From Rhinopomastus cyanomelas (taxonomy: Eukaryota; Chordata; Aves; Bucerotiformes; Rhinopomastidae), in contig VXBP01008245.1 in assembly GCA_013400115.1 (NCBI GenBank), positions 1 through 64,000 on the forward strand: DNA of 64,000 nucleotides, given 5' to 3'. Of this stretch, positions 20,105 to 30,900 are shown piece by piece. Below the pieces are notes generated by a model. It was not told where the DNA came from. It ran no database searches and saw nothing but the letters and a program-made list of their open reading frames with translations. The first letter of the stretch is position 1; each line of letters starts with the position of its first letter. A program made the translations under genes and the position numbers.

Positions 20105-22319
20105 ATAGATCTTAGAATGTCATCTGATGGCAATTACAGAGATGTGGTAGGACAGCTCGCATGGCTGGAGTGTGGTCATGGGCTGTTGTGTCCTTTTCTG
20201 GAGGGACAGGTCAGCAAGGCAGGGTGGAAGAGTAGCTTTTTATGTGAAAGACCAACTGGAATGTGTTGAGTTCTGTGCAGGGGTGGATGAACAGAGAGTT
20301 GAGAGTTTATGGGTGCAGATTAATGGGCAGGCTGGCATGAGTGACACTGTCGTGGGTGTCTATTACAGGTCACTTGATCAGAATGAGGAGGCTGATGTGG
20401 CCTTCTACAGGGAGCTGAGAGCAGCCTCAAAGTTACAGGCCCTGGTTCTCATGGGGGCTTGCAACTGCCCTGATATTTCCTGGAAGTTGTAGTCAGCCAG
20501 TCATCCACACTCCAGGAGATTCCTCCAGTGCATTGGTGACAATTTCCTGATGCAAATGGTGGAGAGGAGCGCTGCTGGATCTTGTTCTCACCAACAAGGA
20601 GGATGTGGTTGATGCAGTGAGGGTTGCAGTGACCATGAGATGGTGGAGTTCAGGATCTCATGTGGCAGGAACAGAAGTCTAGCAGAATCTCAGTCCTGGA
20701 CTTCAGGAGGGCCGATTTTGGCCTTTTCAAGAAATTTCTGGGGGAAGTCCCAAGGGACAGGGTAGTACTGGCACCTAAAGGGGCCCGAGATAGCTGGTTA
20801 ACATTCCATGACCACTTCTTTGAAGCCCAAGATTACAGCATCCCTACAGGATGACTCCCTACTCAAGGAAGGGAGTCAGAAGACCCGTGTGGTTAAACAG
20901 GGAGCTGCTGGGCAAACTGAAGAGGAAGAAGATAGTCTATAGCTCATGGAAGGAGGGGTTGGCCACCTGGGGTGATGATAAGGCTGTAATGAGAGGATGG
21001 AACAAGGAAAGCCAAGGCCTCCTTGGAATTAAACCATGCAAGAGAAGTCAAGTGCAACAGAAAGGGTTTCTTCAAATACATTACACTTACACTAAATGCA
21101 ATGTAGGGTCCCTGCTAAATGAGGTTGGTGCCCTGAAGACAGAGGATACAGAGAAAGCAGAGATACTGAACACCTTCTTTGCCTCTGTCTATGCTTCTGG
21201 GGGCTGTCCTGATATCAAGCTCTAAACTGCTGAGGCCCCACAGGAAGTTGAGGTAAGAGAGGAGCTTGCCTTGGTTGATGAGGACTGGGTTAGGGACAAG
21301 TTGGACGTACATAAATGCATGAGCCCTGATGGGATGCACTCACGAGTGCTAAGGGAGACAGTGGAAGTCATTTCTAGGCCACTCTCCATCATCTTTGCTA
21401 AGTCATGGGGATCAGAAGAGGTGTCTGGGGACTGCAGGATAGCAAATGTCAATCCAGTCTTCAAAAAGGGTAAGAAGGGGGACCCAAGTAACTTTCCCAG
21501 GAAAGGTAATGGAACAATTTATCCTTGACGCTGTCTCTAGGGACATCAAGTACAGGATGGTCATTAGGGACAGTCATCATGGCTTCACCAAGGGGAAGTC
21601 ATGCTTGACCAACCTCATAGCCTTTTATGAGGGTATAACCAGGCAGATAGATGATGGCAAAGTAGTGGATGTGGTCTGTCTTGACTTCAGTAATGCATTT
21701 GACACAGTCTCCCACAGCATTCTGGGGTGGATCAAAATGGGGGTGGTTAGCAAATTGAGAGAGTTTCTCCTCTTGCTCTACTCTGCCCTGGTGAGACCGC
21801 ACCTGGAATATTGTTTCCAGTTCTGGGCCCCTCTCTTCAGGAAGAATGCAGAACTGCTGGAGAGAGTCTAGCATAGAGCCACAAAGATGATGAAGGGGGA
21901 GGAACATCTCCCTGATGAAGAAAGGTTGAGGAAACTGGATCTCTTGAGCTTGGAGAACAGGAGACTGAGGGGTGACACTGTAAATGTTTATAACTATGGA
22001 AAGGGTTGATATCAGCAGGATGAAGCCAGGCTCTTCTTGGTGTCATCTAGTGATAGGAGAAGGGGCAATGGGTGTAAGCTGGAACACAGGAGGTTCCACA
22101 TCAGTATGAGAAGTAACTTCTTGCCAGTGAGGGTGACAGAGCTCTGGAACAAGCTGCCCAGGGTGGGTTATGGAGTCTCCTTCTTTGGAGACATTTAAAA
22201 GCTGCCTGGATGTTTTCCTATGCGACTTGATCTAGGTGATCCTGCTGTGGTGGCGTTTGTTGGGCTAGGTGATCTTTCACGGTCCTTTCCAATCCCTCAT
22301 GTTTTGTGGTTCTGTGATC
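20105..22319 (+). mobile_element. CR1 LINE, long copy (2.2 kb) with RT core deleted
   Basis: This is the longest plus-strand CR1 here. It starts within the endonuclease domain (a MAITEMW equivalent near 20127) and continues through the linker, RT fingers, thumb and C-terminus to the 3' UTR, ending GTTTTGTGGTTCTGTGATCT. The tail is short and diverged. No target duplication was found. Confidence 0.92.
20172..22250 (+). pseudogene. CR1 ORF2 remnant: endonuclease end, RT with internal deletion
   Basis: Frames in order: 20172-20492 covers GGRVAFYVKDQLECVE and FYRELRAAS. Its MGACNCPD has lost the D and F of the GDFN endonuclease box, where the Asp is catalytic. Frames 20660-21225 hold LDFRRADFGLF and WLTFHDHFFEAQ, then GVRRPVWLNRELLGKLKRKK and TEKAEILNTFFASVYAS. 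Frame 21271-21528 holds SPDGMHSRVLRE and the GDCRIANVNPVFKKG box. Frame 21446-21871 holds SRDIKYRM, CLTNLIAFYEGITRQIDDGK and DVVCLDFSNAFDTVSHSI, then jumps straight to LGWIKMGVVSKLRE. The RT segment with FADD is missing at about 21720. Frameshifts separate the pieces. Confidence 0.9.
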
Positions 22320-22739
22320 TAGCAATCTCTATAGAGTAAAATTGAATCGTCATATGTGCTATGGTTTAAATGATAATTAAAAAAAATTCAGAACTAGTTT
22401 GAATACTTATTAAAAATATATAAGAGCTTGGCAACTTACTGAGATTTGCCAAACTTACCTAGACTGATGAGGACACCGTCCTGAATATCTTACTTAAATT
22501 TATTCTTATACCATCCTTTAATATATGGATATCCATGCTCATGTGCAGTGTCTCATTTTTCTTATGCTGTCAATTCTTGCTAACTAAATAAGTACATAAA
22601 TATGTAGTTTGTTGAATTTCATTAGCATTTGCTGTTTACCACTTCTTGTAACATGAAAAAGATATGTGGGGCAAAACAGCAGTCAACACTGAGGCTTTGA
22701 AGCAGTCTGAAATAACAATGTACACCTCTCAGCAGACCA
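22320..22739. other. No recognised feature
   Basis: AT-rich spacer between two CR1-derived segments; nothing recognised. Confidence 0.5.
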
Positions 22740-23285
22740 GAGCCCCATCTAACCTGGCCTTGAGGACTTCCAGAGAGGAGACATTCATAGCTTTCATTGG
22801 CAATGCAAACTTGATGCCTCTATGAAATTGATTCTGCATTTGTTACTGTATTCTACTTGGACACTGAGCCATTAACTGCAACTCTTCGATTCAGCCATCC
22901 AGACAAATTCTCACCCACCCAACAGTCCATCCACCAAACTTAGATTGTGATAAACAGCGGGAAAGGCTGTAGAGAATTCCAAGTAGATGCGATCAGTAGC
23001 TGTGCCCTTGTTCACTGATGTACTCACTCAATTGTAGGCCAGTATATTAGTCAAGTACAGTTTACCCTTCATGAAAACATGTTGTGATATATCTTCCAGA
23101 AGAATGTGTTCCATGAACTTAGCAGGCACAGAAGTGAGACTGATAGTTCCCAGGGTCATCCTCTTTGGAAAGAGCACGCTTCCTTTTCTCCAGTCATTGT
23201 GGACTTTGACTGCTGTGGTTTTTCAGATACGATGGAGTGTGTTTTAATGACTGCATCAACCGATTCCCTCAGGACACTAATAAAT
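22740..23285 (-). mobile_element. Old CR1 LINE fragment, minus strand, RT region
   Basis: The plus strand carries, in reverse order, the text typical of decayed minus-strand CR1. It includes CTGGCCTTGAGGACTTCCAG, an equivalent of the glycine-rich NKGKSCLT segment (GTTTACCCTTCATGAAAACA), and the KIMEQ segment (GTGTTCCATGAACTTAGCAG). The WRKGN segment near 23185 and the PSIIFEK-like segment near 23220-23280 follow. Many indels; one of the oldest CR1 copies here. Confidence 0.75.
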
Positions 23286-24989
23286 TTAAAAAACTTAAGC
23301 CAAAGCATAGTTTGTTTTCTGATGCCAGTAAGTCTAAAGTGTGAACCTGATTACTAGACCATGAATGATCAGAGAACTTGAATTTAAAATCTATTGCTAC
23401 ACAAGCAGCATAATAGTGCATTCTGGCAGTCTATGAACATGTACTTTTTGGTCCCCAAATTTTCAGTGAAGTGACTCTGGCTTTAACATTACTTCCCTTG
23501 ACACTGTTGAGTGAAAGAGTGGCCACCATGCATCAGTAAGTGCTGTGTGCATGCAGACAGTCCAGTCTGGTGTTGCTAAAGGGTTTCTGTAGAAATAAAC
23601 TTCGGTGACGGCACAGACTGCTGCTCCTTTATATGCCATGGTGTCATTTGTCACTGAACTTTTAGGAAGTTAATCACGTTTAAGACTTCTAGATCTTTCC
23701 CAAATGTGATTGAAGTATGTTTAAAAGTATTCCAGAAATCAGAAATAGTTTGCAGATGTAGAGGAATACAAACAATTTTATTATTAAATTCTTCCTAAAA
23801 ATTAACACTTGTAAAGTAAAAGTCAGATGAGCAGACTGTTTAGTTTAAATTTCAAAAAGACACACTAAAAATGACAGTCATATAAAGATCTAAATATATG
23901 TGTTAGTATGTTTTCTAAACATCACTGATAGAGTCAAAAGAAAAAATATGCCAATTATTAAAAGGGTAATGGATAAAATGGATAAATATGTGTCACACAT
24001 ATGTAATTTGAGATGTAGGATGTAGTATTGCCTTGACTCATAGTGACACTCTCATTGTTATAAGCAGCTCAGTTGTGGTCTCCATTATATGTCCTACAGC
24101 TTTTTGTAGTTGTTGCTAATTTCACAGTCAGCTTCCTAAACTGGATCAGCTGAGGGTTCTTTAACCAGAAAAGCTTGTTCATCTCAGTTTACTTCCTTGT
24201 TTTGCAAAATGCTCCCACATAGAACCTGACTAAAATAAAAGGATAAACTGAAAGGGAGCCAACTCGGCAGATGAACACTGCAAGAATGCTGGCAGAAATG
24301 GCACCCAGCTTCCTGGGTTTGGCAATATAAGTACTGTTAACTGCTATGCAAATTTTGTCATGAAACTCCTGTTTATTCTCAAAAGTTTGTACAATTCATG
24401 AAGGTAGCATCTGGCAACCGTTGTTAAAGCTCTTGAAAACCTAACTGGGAATATTAAAAGAAGCTGGACTTCATGCATGAACTGATTTGTGGGTTTGTTT
24501 ATTGGTTTGTTTCCCTGAAACACATTTTTAATAACCACATTTCTTAGTGAATAAAGTGATGCTGATGAGTGTCTGGAAAAGCTTGACAGGTTAAAGATTT
24601 ACAAATGGCACACATAAAACCTTAATATTTCTTGGAATAATGGGCAGTGTCACTTATTTGCTGATAGACATCCTAATGTGTTTTAGCAAAAAACCAGAAC
24701 AAATAGTGAACTACCTCAGTCCATTGTGTGACATTTGAGAAAGGCTTATTCTCCCATCTACATATTTTGTCAGTGTCTCATTTCAAAATAAAAATCACTT
24801 CTCTACCCTACCGTTCCACTCATTTGAAGCAATTTTGGGAGCCATAAAATGGGTAAGTTCTAAACAAATTACTTGGGAGGAAGACCAGAGGTGGGAGTAG
24901 GTGCAGAAGTGTTGCAAGCAGCTAGTGTACAAATTGTGTGAGTCTCATGGTTTTGTAGTAGTACATTTATGTTTTTCCTCCGGATACTT
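23286..24989. other. No recognised feature
   Basis: About 1.7 kb of AT-rich unique-looking DNA; no exon, RNA or repeat recognised. Confidence 0.5.
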
Positions 24990-25858
24990 ATAGAATCATA
25001 GAATCATCATAGCTCGAAAGGACCTCCAGGGTCAGTGAGTCCAACCCTTTCTCCTAGTGTCTAGCTGCTAGACCATATCCTTAAGTGCCACATCCACCCA
25101 TTCCTTAAACACCTCCAGGGATGGTGACACCACCACCTCCCTGGGCAATCCATTCCAGTATCTAATCACCCTCTCAGTAAAGAATTTCCTTCTAACATCC
25201 AATCTAAACCTCCCAGATGCAACTTGAGGCCATTTCCCCTCATCCTATCATCACTAGTTGGAGAGAAGAGACCAACACCAGCCTTGCTACAACCTCCTTT
25301 AAGGTAGTTGTAGAGGGCAAGAAGGTCCCCTCTCAGTCTTCTCTTCTCCAGACTAAACAACCCCAGCTCCCTCAGCCTCTCCTCACAGGCCATGTCCTCC
25401 AGCCCCTTCACCAACTTGGTTGCCCTTCTCTGGACTCGCTCCAGCACCTCAATGTCCTTCCTGTACTGTGGTGACCAAAACTGGACACAGCACTCGAGGT
25501 GGGGTCTCACAAGTACCGAGTACAGGGGCACAATCACCTTCCTGCTCCTACTGGTCACGCTGTTTCTGATACAGGCCAGGATGCCATTGGCCTTCTTGGC
25601 CACCTGAACACACTGCTGGCTCATGTTCAGCCGGCTGTCAATCAGCACCCCCAGGTCCTCCTCCACCAGGCAGCTCTCCAGCTACTCTTCTCCCAGCCTG
25701 TAGCGTTGCTGGGGGTTGTTGTGACCCAAGTGCATGACCCGGCACTTGGCCTTGTTAAACCTCATACAGTTGAGCTCAGCCCATCGCTCCAGCCTGTCCA
25801 GATCCTGCTACAGAGCCTCCCTACCCTCCAGCAGATCGACACTCGTGCTTAATTCTAC
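24990..25858 (-). mobile_element. CR1 LINE, about 870 bp, minus strand
   Basis: The left edge is the reverse complement of an octamer tail (TATAGAATCATAGAATC), followed by CR1 3' UTR and ORF2 end. The copy extends leftward in its own frame to just past a GRLEGREALQQDLDRLERW-like stretch near 25830. Its text differs from the younger copies (CTCCAGGGTCAGTGAGTCCA), marking a separate subfamily also represented by the tail at 32481-32648. Confidence 0.95.
25166..25666 (-). pseudogene. CR1 ORF2 remnant, C-terminal 166 residues open
   Basis: The frame reads MEEDLGVLIDSRLNMSQQC, then NGILACIRNSVTSRSRKVI, LVRPHLECCVQFWSPQYRKD, RVQRRATKLVKGLEDMACEERLRELGLFSLEKRRLRGDLLALYNYLKGGC, and SDDRMRGNGLKL. It then loses frame before the FFTERV/NRLP end. 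Upstream the VPGEK... and NPQQRYRLG equivalents lie in other frames. The RT catalytic box is not present. Confidence 0.9.
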
Positions 25859-26230
25859 CATCAAACAGCACAGAGCCATGAATATTGTGTTTGTCGCCTG
25901 TGTACAGTGGTGGGTGAAGTTGTGACAGTGACATGTTTTGAGAAACATTAGTTCTAGATGTATCATCCATCCATAACAAGAAAAAAGAGATGATAATTCT
26001 TACTGCTCCTCCAGGAGTCAGGAATACAGAATAATGCAAGTGAAATTGTGGTGGTAATTTACTGAAGACTATTTGATTGGGGAAAGATCTTGATGAAGCT
26101 TTATTGAAACGATTTCAGTAAATTTCTATATCACCAATATTGGCTCTAATGAGAAATTTTCTCTCTTTGATATGTGCTGGACATGCAAAAACAGTGAATG
26201 CCACCAATCACAATGATCTCCAGAGGGTGT
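25859..26230. other. No recognised feature
   Basis: Short AT-rich interval; nothing recognised. Confidence 0.5.
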
Positions 26231-26390
26231 CAGATTCACAAAATCACAAAATGTTAGAGATTGGAACAAACCTCTAGAAATCATGGAGTCATTTCCACCT
26301 TGCTTAAGTAGAGTTACTTTGAACAGGTTGTCCAGGACTATCAAGATGCCTTTTTAGTATGTCCAAAGATGGAGATTCCTTTTCTTTCTG
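26231..26390 (-). mobile_element. Old CR1 3' end, minus strand
   Basis: CACAAAATCACAAAATGTTA is a mutated octamer tail followed by the reverse complement of an old CR1 3' UTR (GGAACAAACCTCTAGAAATC), then GTCCAGGACTATCAAGATGC. Short and diverged. Confidence 0.65.
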
Positions 26391-26439
26391 ATTAAAAAAA
26401 AACAGGGATAACCTTTTTAAGACAGGTTGGACAGGTACT

Positions 26440-26860
26440 GGACTGTCCAGCCAAAGATCACATAGAACTGGATCTGTTATCCAGTCACAAGGAATAACTG
26501 GTCAATGTCTTGCTAATCAAGTAGCAATCAAGAAATACTGGATGGAGTTCAAGATCATCAGGGAATGAGGAAGGCAAGTCAAGTACAAACTTGGATGTCT
26601 GAGCAGAAGGTTTCAGCTTCCTCAGGAAATTGGTAATCTAGTAACTCTGCAGAGCCAAGACACCCAAAAAAGCTGTCAGATCTTTAAGGACAGAATCCTC
26701 CAAGTGTAAAAATATTCCATTCCCATACCTAGGAAAAAAGTAGGTGCATCAGGAGACTGCCCTAACTGAACAGGAAACTCACAGCAGAGCTCCAGTTAAA
26801 AAGACAGCAGAGACAGAATACAGGGGATGAACATTGAAATTGGCAGCTGGAGATGGTTTT
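26440..26860 (+). mobile_element. Old CR1 ORF2 fragment (linker region)
   Basis: The plus strand shows decayed equivalents of the region between endonuclease and RT: VSASSGNW near 26610 (usual FSLFRKLVG), CQIFKDRILQV at about 26675-26705 (usual LFKDHLLQ), YSIPIPR-like text at 26712-26730, and a WLNRELT equivalent near 26763. It ends near 26860. It lies next to, and opposite in strand from, the CR1 tail before it, so they are separate insertions. Confidence 0.6.
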
Positions 26861-28216
26861 AGGAAAGCCAGAGCTTGACAAGAGACTTCATGGGTGACAG
26901 GAGGTGCTGCAGCTTCAGCAGTAATAAAGGTCTGCAGGAAAAAAAAAAAAGTGGGAATATTACTGAATGGGGCAGGTGATTTAGTGACAGAGGGCAAAGA
27001 TAAGGCTGAGGTACAGTACTGGGAGTATTTGGGATGGAGCTAACATTCTGTCACTACAGTCATCATAATTCTGTGCTTTGTGTGTGTAGCTAGAAAGGTG
27101 CTTGTAACACACCGGTGTTTTGGCTACTGCTGAGCAGTACTCACACAGAATCAAGGCTGTCCACCCTGTCTGCACCCCAAACCCCTAGCAAGTTGCTAGA
27201 TGGCACAAGGATCCCCACAGTCTCTATAATAAGATTTTCTTATACTAAAACACATTCTGCTCATAGTGAGGAGAAAAGTTGGGCAGCTTTCCCTTTAGCT
27301 TTTTACCTGATACAAACCCCAGATTCAGCTAGGACATGTAGCCTGACCTGATTCTTCAAGGTTCCCTAATTTAGATTATATTTCTCAAAAAAACATACTC
27401 TTTTGATATAATGTGTGTGTGTGGGGGTTGTCTCATTATATTACACCTATACAGCAGCTTTCCTGAATAGTATCAATTTCATCTATAGATAAAAAGGAAA
27501 GAAAAGGGTTCTTCTTGCACATATTAAAAATAAATGAGTATGCAACCAGTAAGGAAAAACTTATATTAAAAAACCCTCATATTTTGTTCTAACTGCATTT
27601 TCATTGCCTCCATTGACTCAAGGCACAGCACATAGCACAGTGGAGTATCAATGATGTGGTGTCATTGTGTGGTACTATAATGAAAACAATAAACCTAACA
27701 ATAATAATAACATTGATTTAAAAGTTCCTTGCTCAGTAGTAGTTCAAGGAGTGCAATGTAATTCAAATTTCCTTAATAAAAATGCAGATATGCTATATTT
27801 TATCTGTATGTGTTCATTGCTTAGACTATTTTTTAAGAGTTATGGATACTAAGAAGTGTATGCTTAAAGATTAATAGCTAGATCCAATGTTAACATCATA
27901 TGGTTTTCACCAGGGAACTATATAACTTCGAGGAGACAATTATAATGAGGCAGAGGGCTATTATGGGTTCTATTTACTGTGTGCTGTATGATGATACTAC
28001 CAACATTACACATAAAAAAAGATGTACTCACTCTTTTATTGTCTAGAACAAAGAGAATGTATGAGAGAGGCTGATAGGGCTTGGGCACTGCCAGGAGCAA
28101 CCCTGAGAGATTCAAAGGGCCTTAGGGAGTGCTGTTGAAAGAAGTGCTTGGAACATAGTGATCAAGCAGGGGTCAAGAGGGTGTAGCAGTTCACACTGCA
28201 GTGCACACAGAAAGGC
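26861..28216. other. No recognised feature
   Basis: AT-rich DNA of about 1.36 kb, with an A-run at 26939-26951 and a short GT-run near 27410-27422. No gene recognised. Confidence 0.5.
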
Positions 28217-28740
28217 GTGGGAGAAGGGGCTGTGCACCCTGCTTGTGGGTATGTAGTTATGGGGAGTGATCTAAATCTCTGTTGTAGTGCTGGACACTTA
28301 CCTCAGACTCACATCACTGTTTCTGCAGAGAAAGCCCCTGAAACATTTGATGCTTTCACCAGGACAAAACTACCAAGGAAGGTAGAAGCAGTAGGTTGCA
28401 ATGACCCTTTTATTGGAGAAGAAGTGAGTTTCTGCAATGGATGTACACAGCTTGGTGATCTGTTTCTTCAAGTGGCTGAGTGCCAGGAAACAGTTAAAAG
28501 GCTGCACGTTATTAGAGAGGGAGTGTTGGAGATGGTTTCAGTAGTGTGTCCCTCTGTCAGACACCACAGAGCATGATGTGCCTTGAACCCTGGTTACCCA
28601 TGAAAGCAGGACTGTGTTTGAGACTCCACTCTCCAGAGTTACCAAAAACACCCTACGGATGTGTTCACCCATGAGCAATGCCTGCAGGAGAAATTGAGCT
28701 CATGGAGGATGCTGTAAAAAGGAATAATGAGTGATCATAC
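28217..28740 (+). mobile_element. Possible CR1 ORF1-like remnant
   Basis: A 119-residue frame (28217-28576) ends in NGCTQLGDLFLQVAECQETVKRLHVIREG. That resembles the coiled-coil-like LREQVAELQEEVxRLRSIREAE stretch of avian CR1 ORF1 proteins. ORF1 lies at the CR1 5' end, which is rarely kept because most copies are 5'-truncated, and no ORF2 follows here. The assignment rests on a short motif, so it is tentative. Confidence 0.35.
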
Positions 28741-29311
28741 TGTCATCTGTTCCTGTCAGACTGACCAGAAGTCAAGAAGCCCTGGACATGCAAGTGGAAA
28801 TTTGTTAAAGATTTTGCTCTATTGATTTGATAACAAATTCAGAAGAGCTGTTCAAGAATTTAAAAGAATACTAAAAGTGCAAACATATTACTCTATTTAT
28901 ATAGTTGATATGGAAGAGTGTTTTCAGGTATTGTGGCTATTTCAACCAAAAATAAGTGTATCTCCTTGGATATATCAAAAGCCAGTTTAGGCTTGACAGG
29001 TCTTTGCATGAAATTTCTGTTGACATTCAGAAATCTCATAATGTTTTTGTGTTATTTTCTGGTCTTGACTCCTGCTTTGGGATGGTCAGACCAGGACATT
29101 GGAAAGAAATCTGGCTTAAAAGAATACCCTAAAATAAATCTCAAGTCTCAAGAAGGCACAAGTAGACTTGAGCAAGAAAATACTTGGGTTTTTTTTACCC
29201 TGGAAAAATTCCCTGCTGTACGTCATGATGGTTTCACAACTTTCAAGATTTTATTTGAAGACCAGAGCCAATACATAGGTCAAGGCACCCACCAGGGAAA
29301 GAGGAAAAGTT
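28741..29311. other. No recognised feature; one unremarkable open frame
   Basis: A 158-residue plus frame (28918-29394) has a hydrophobic stretch (LIMFLCYFLVLTPALGW) but no known domain, and its last 25 residues are translated from an antisense CR1 piece. I treat it as chance. Confidence 0.4.
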
Positions 29312-29400
29312 TGCTGGAAAGTTGCTCTAAGGTCCTCTGGAGCCATCTCTTCTCCAGGCTGAACAGCCCCAGTTCTCTCAGCCTGTCTTCATAGAAGCCC
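29312..29400 (-). mobile_element. Short CR1 fragment, minus strand
   Basis: The reverse complement of the RELGLFSLEKR segment of ORF2 (CTTCTCCAGGCTGAACAGCC, CTCTCAGCCTGTCTTCATAG). Under 100 bases and without a tail. Confidence 0.75.
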
Positions 29401-29559
29401 ATCTTCATATTCTTCATATTTTTGATAGATTTGAACTATAATTAAAAAAAATGTTATTATTATCTTTTCCTTAGCATTCTAACAACAACAACATCTTAGA
29501 CAGTATCGCCTTTGGCTCCAGTGAAGAGAGGCTAATTCAGAGGAAAAGGGGGTTTTTAT
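29401..29559. other. Short spacer
   Basis: AT-rich spacer with an AACAACAACA run near 29480; nothing else seen. Confidence 0.4.
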
Positions 29560-30036
29560 GACCTTGAGTACTCAATTCAGTTTTGGGCACCTCAATACAA
29601 GAAAGACATTGAGGTGTGGGAGCGGGTCCAAAGCAGGGCAGAAAGATTGGTGAAGGATCTGAAGAGCAAGCCTTATTAGGATCAGGTAATGGAGCTCGGG
29701 AAGACTTTATTGCTAACCTGAAAGGAGATTGTAGAGAAGAGGGTGTTGGACTCTTCACACAATTAACAAGTGGTAGGACAAAAGGAGGTGGCCTCAAGAT
29801 GTGCATGGGAAAATTTTGGTCAGACATTAGGAAAAAAATCTTTATTGAGAGGGTCACCAGGCACTGGAACAGGTGCCCAGGAGGGTGGTTGACATCCCTG
29901 GATGTGTTTTAAAGTCATGTAGATATGGAGCTTTAGGACATGGTTTAGCAGTGAGCTTGATACAGTTAGGTTAATGGCTGGGCTTGATGATCTTGAAGGT
30001 TCTTTCCAATCTAAATTATTCTGTGATTCTGTGATA
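29560..30036 (+). mobile_element. Old CR1 3' end, about 480 bp
   Basis: It starts at the LEYCVQFWAP equivalent (ACCTTGAGTACTCAATTCAG). The C-terminus then runs through IEVWERVQSRAERLVKD and VGLFTQLTSGRTKGGGLKM to ERVTRHWNRCPG, with an open part at 29616-29912. The 3' UTR ends TCCAATCTAAATTATTCTGTGATTCTGTG as two octamers. The 3' UTR text (GGCTGGGCTTGATGATCTTG) marks an older subfamily than the J-like copies. Confidence 0.85.
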
Positions 30037-30900
30037 GAGACAATTTACAAATAACTGTTATTTGCCCATGAAATTTTGCTATTCAGGGGATACCTTTTCA
30101 GTTTATAGCTGTCTTTGAGGTAGCAAGGATCGTTAACAGAGGGAAATGTAAGTTGATGCTATTCAGTCTAGTAGTCTAAAGGAAATAATATTTATGGAAG
30201 GTACCTTCTTTCTAGGTTTCTCACAGGGAATCTATTTGAATTTCTGGAGCTCAATCAATATTCTATGGGTTAAAATTGCAAATGCATTGCCAGCCACAAC
30301 TTTCCCAACACAGAATAGACATTGAGCAAAGACTGAGTTATATTAATAGTAATGGCAAAAGGTAGTATGAATGAGTGTTTTGCTTCAAAAATAAACAAAC
30401 AGTAAATATCAGTCTATTCTTATATACAATCATGCGTGAATATTAAAGGTTTCCACATAGTTGTAATTAACCAGTGGTAGCACTGAAACTTGGTTCTTGT
30501 TACAGCAGAGGTCTTCTGAGTAATGCGTAGATGCCTGAGGTTGCTGAAATCCTTGAAAGGTCACTGAGGAAGAAAAAAATTCAGGTGATTCTCAGGAGGG
30601 ATGAGAATAAAGCAAAATGAGAGGAGTAGGCTACTGCTGGAATGTGAAACAAAGCAATTAGGTGGAGGCAGCCAGAGTAGATGTTAACAGCAATTTCTTT
30701 TGCCTTGAAAGTGATTAATTAGGTGAAGCTTGGGTCAGACATTCAGTCAGTAGTAAACATGCTTATGAGATTAAATGGTGACGTATTTATTTAAGGAGGG
30801 GAATTTTACTCAAAATGACAGAGAGTCAAAGACAGCATTCTGCAGTGGCTGAGCATTAAACAATTATTCAAGGTTTGTGCTTTTGTACACTTCTGAATGC
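30037..30900. other. No recognised feature
   Basis: AT-rich unique-looking DNA before the solo LTR; nothing recognised. Confidence 0.5.

Noticed and set aside
28918..29394. Plus-strand frame of 158 residues as a host protein
   Set aside because: Its end is translated from an antisense CR1 piece and the rest has no known domain.
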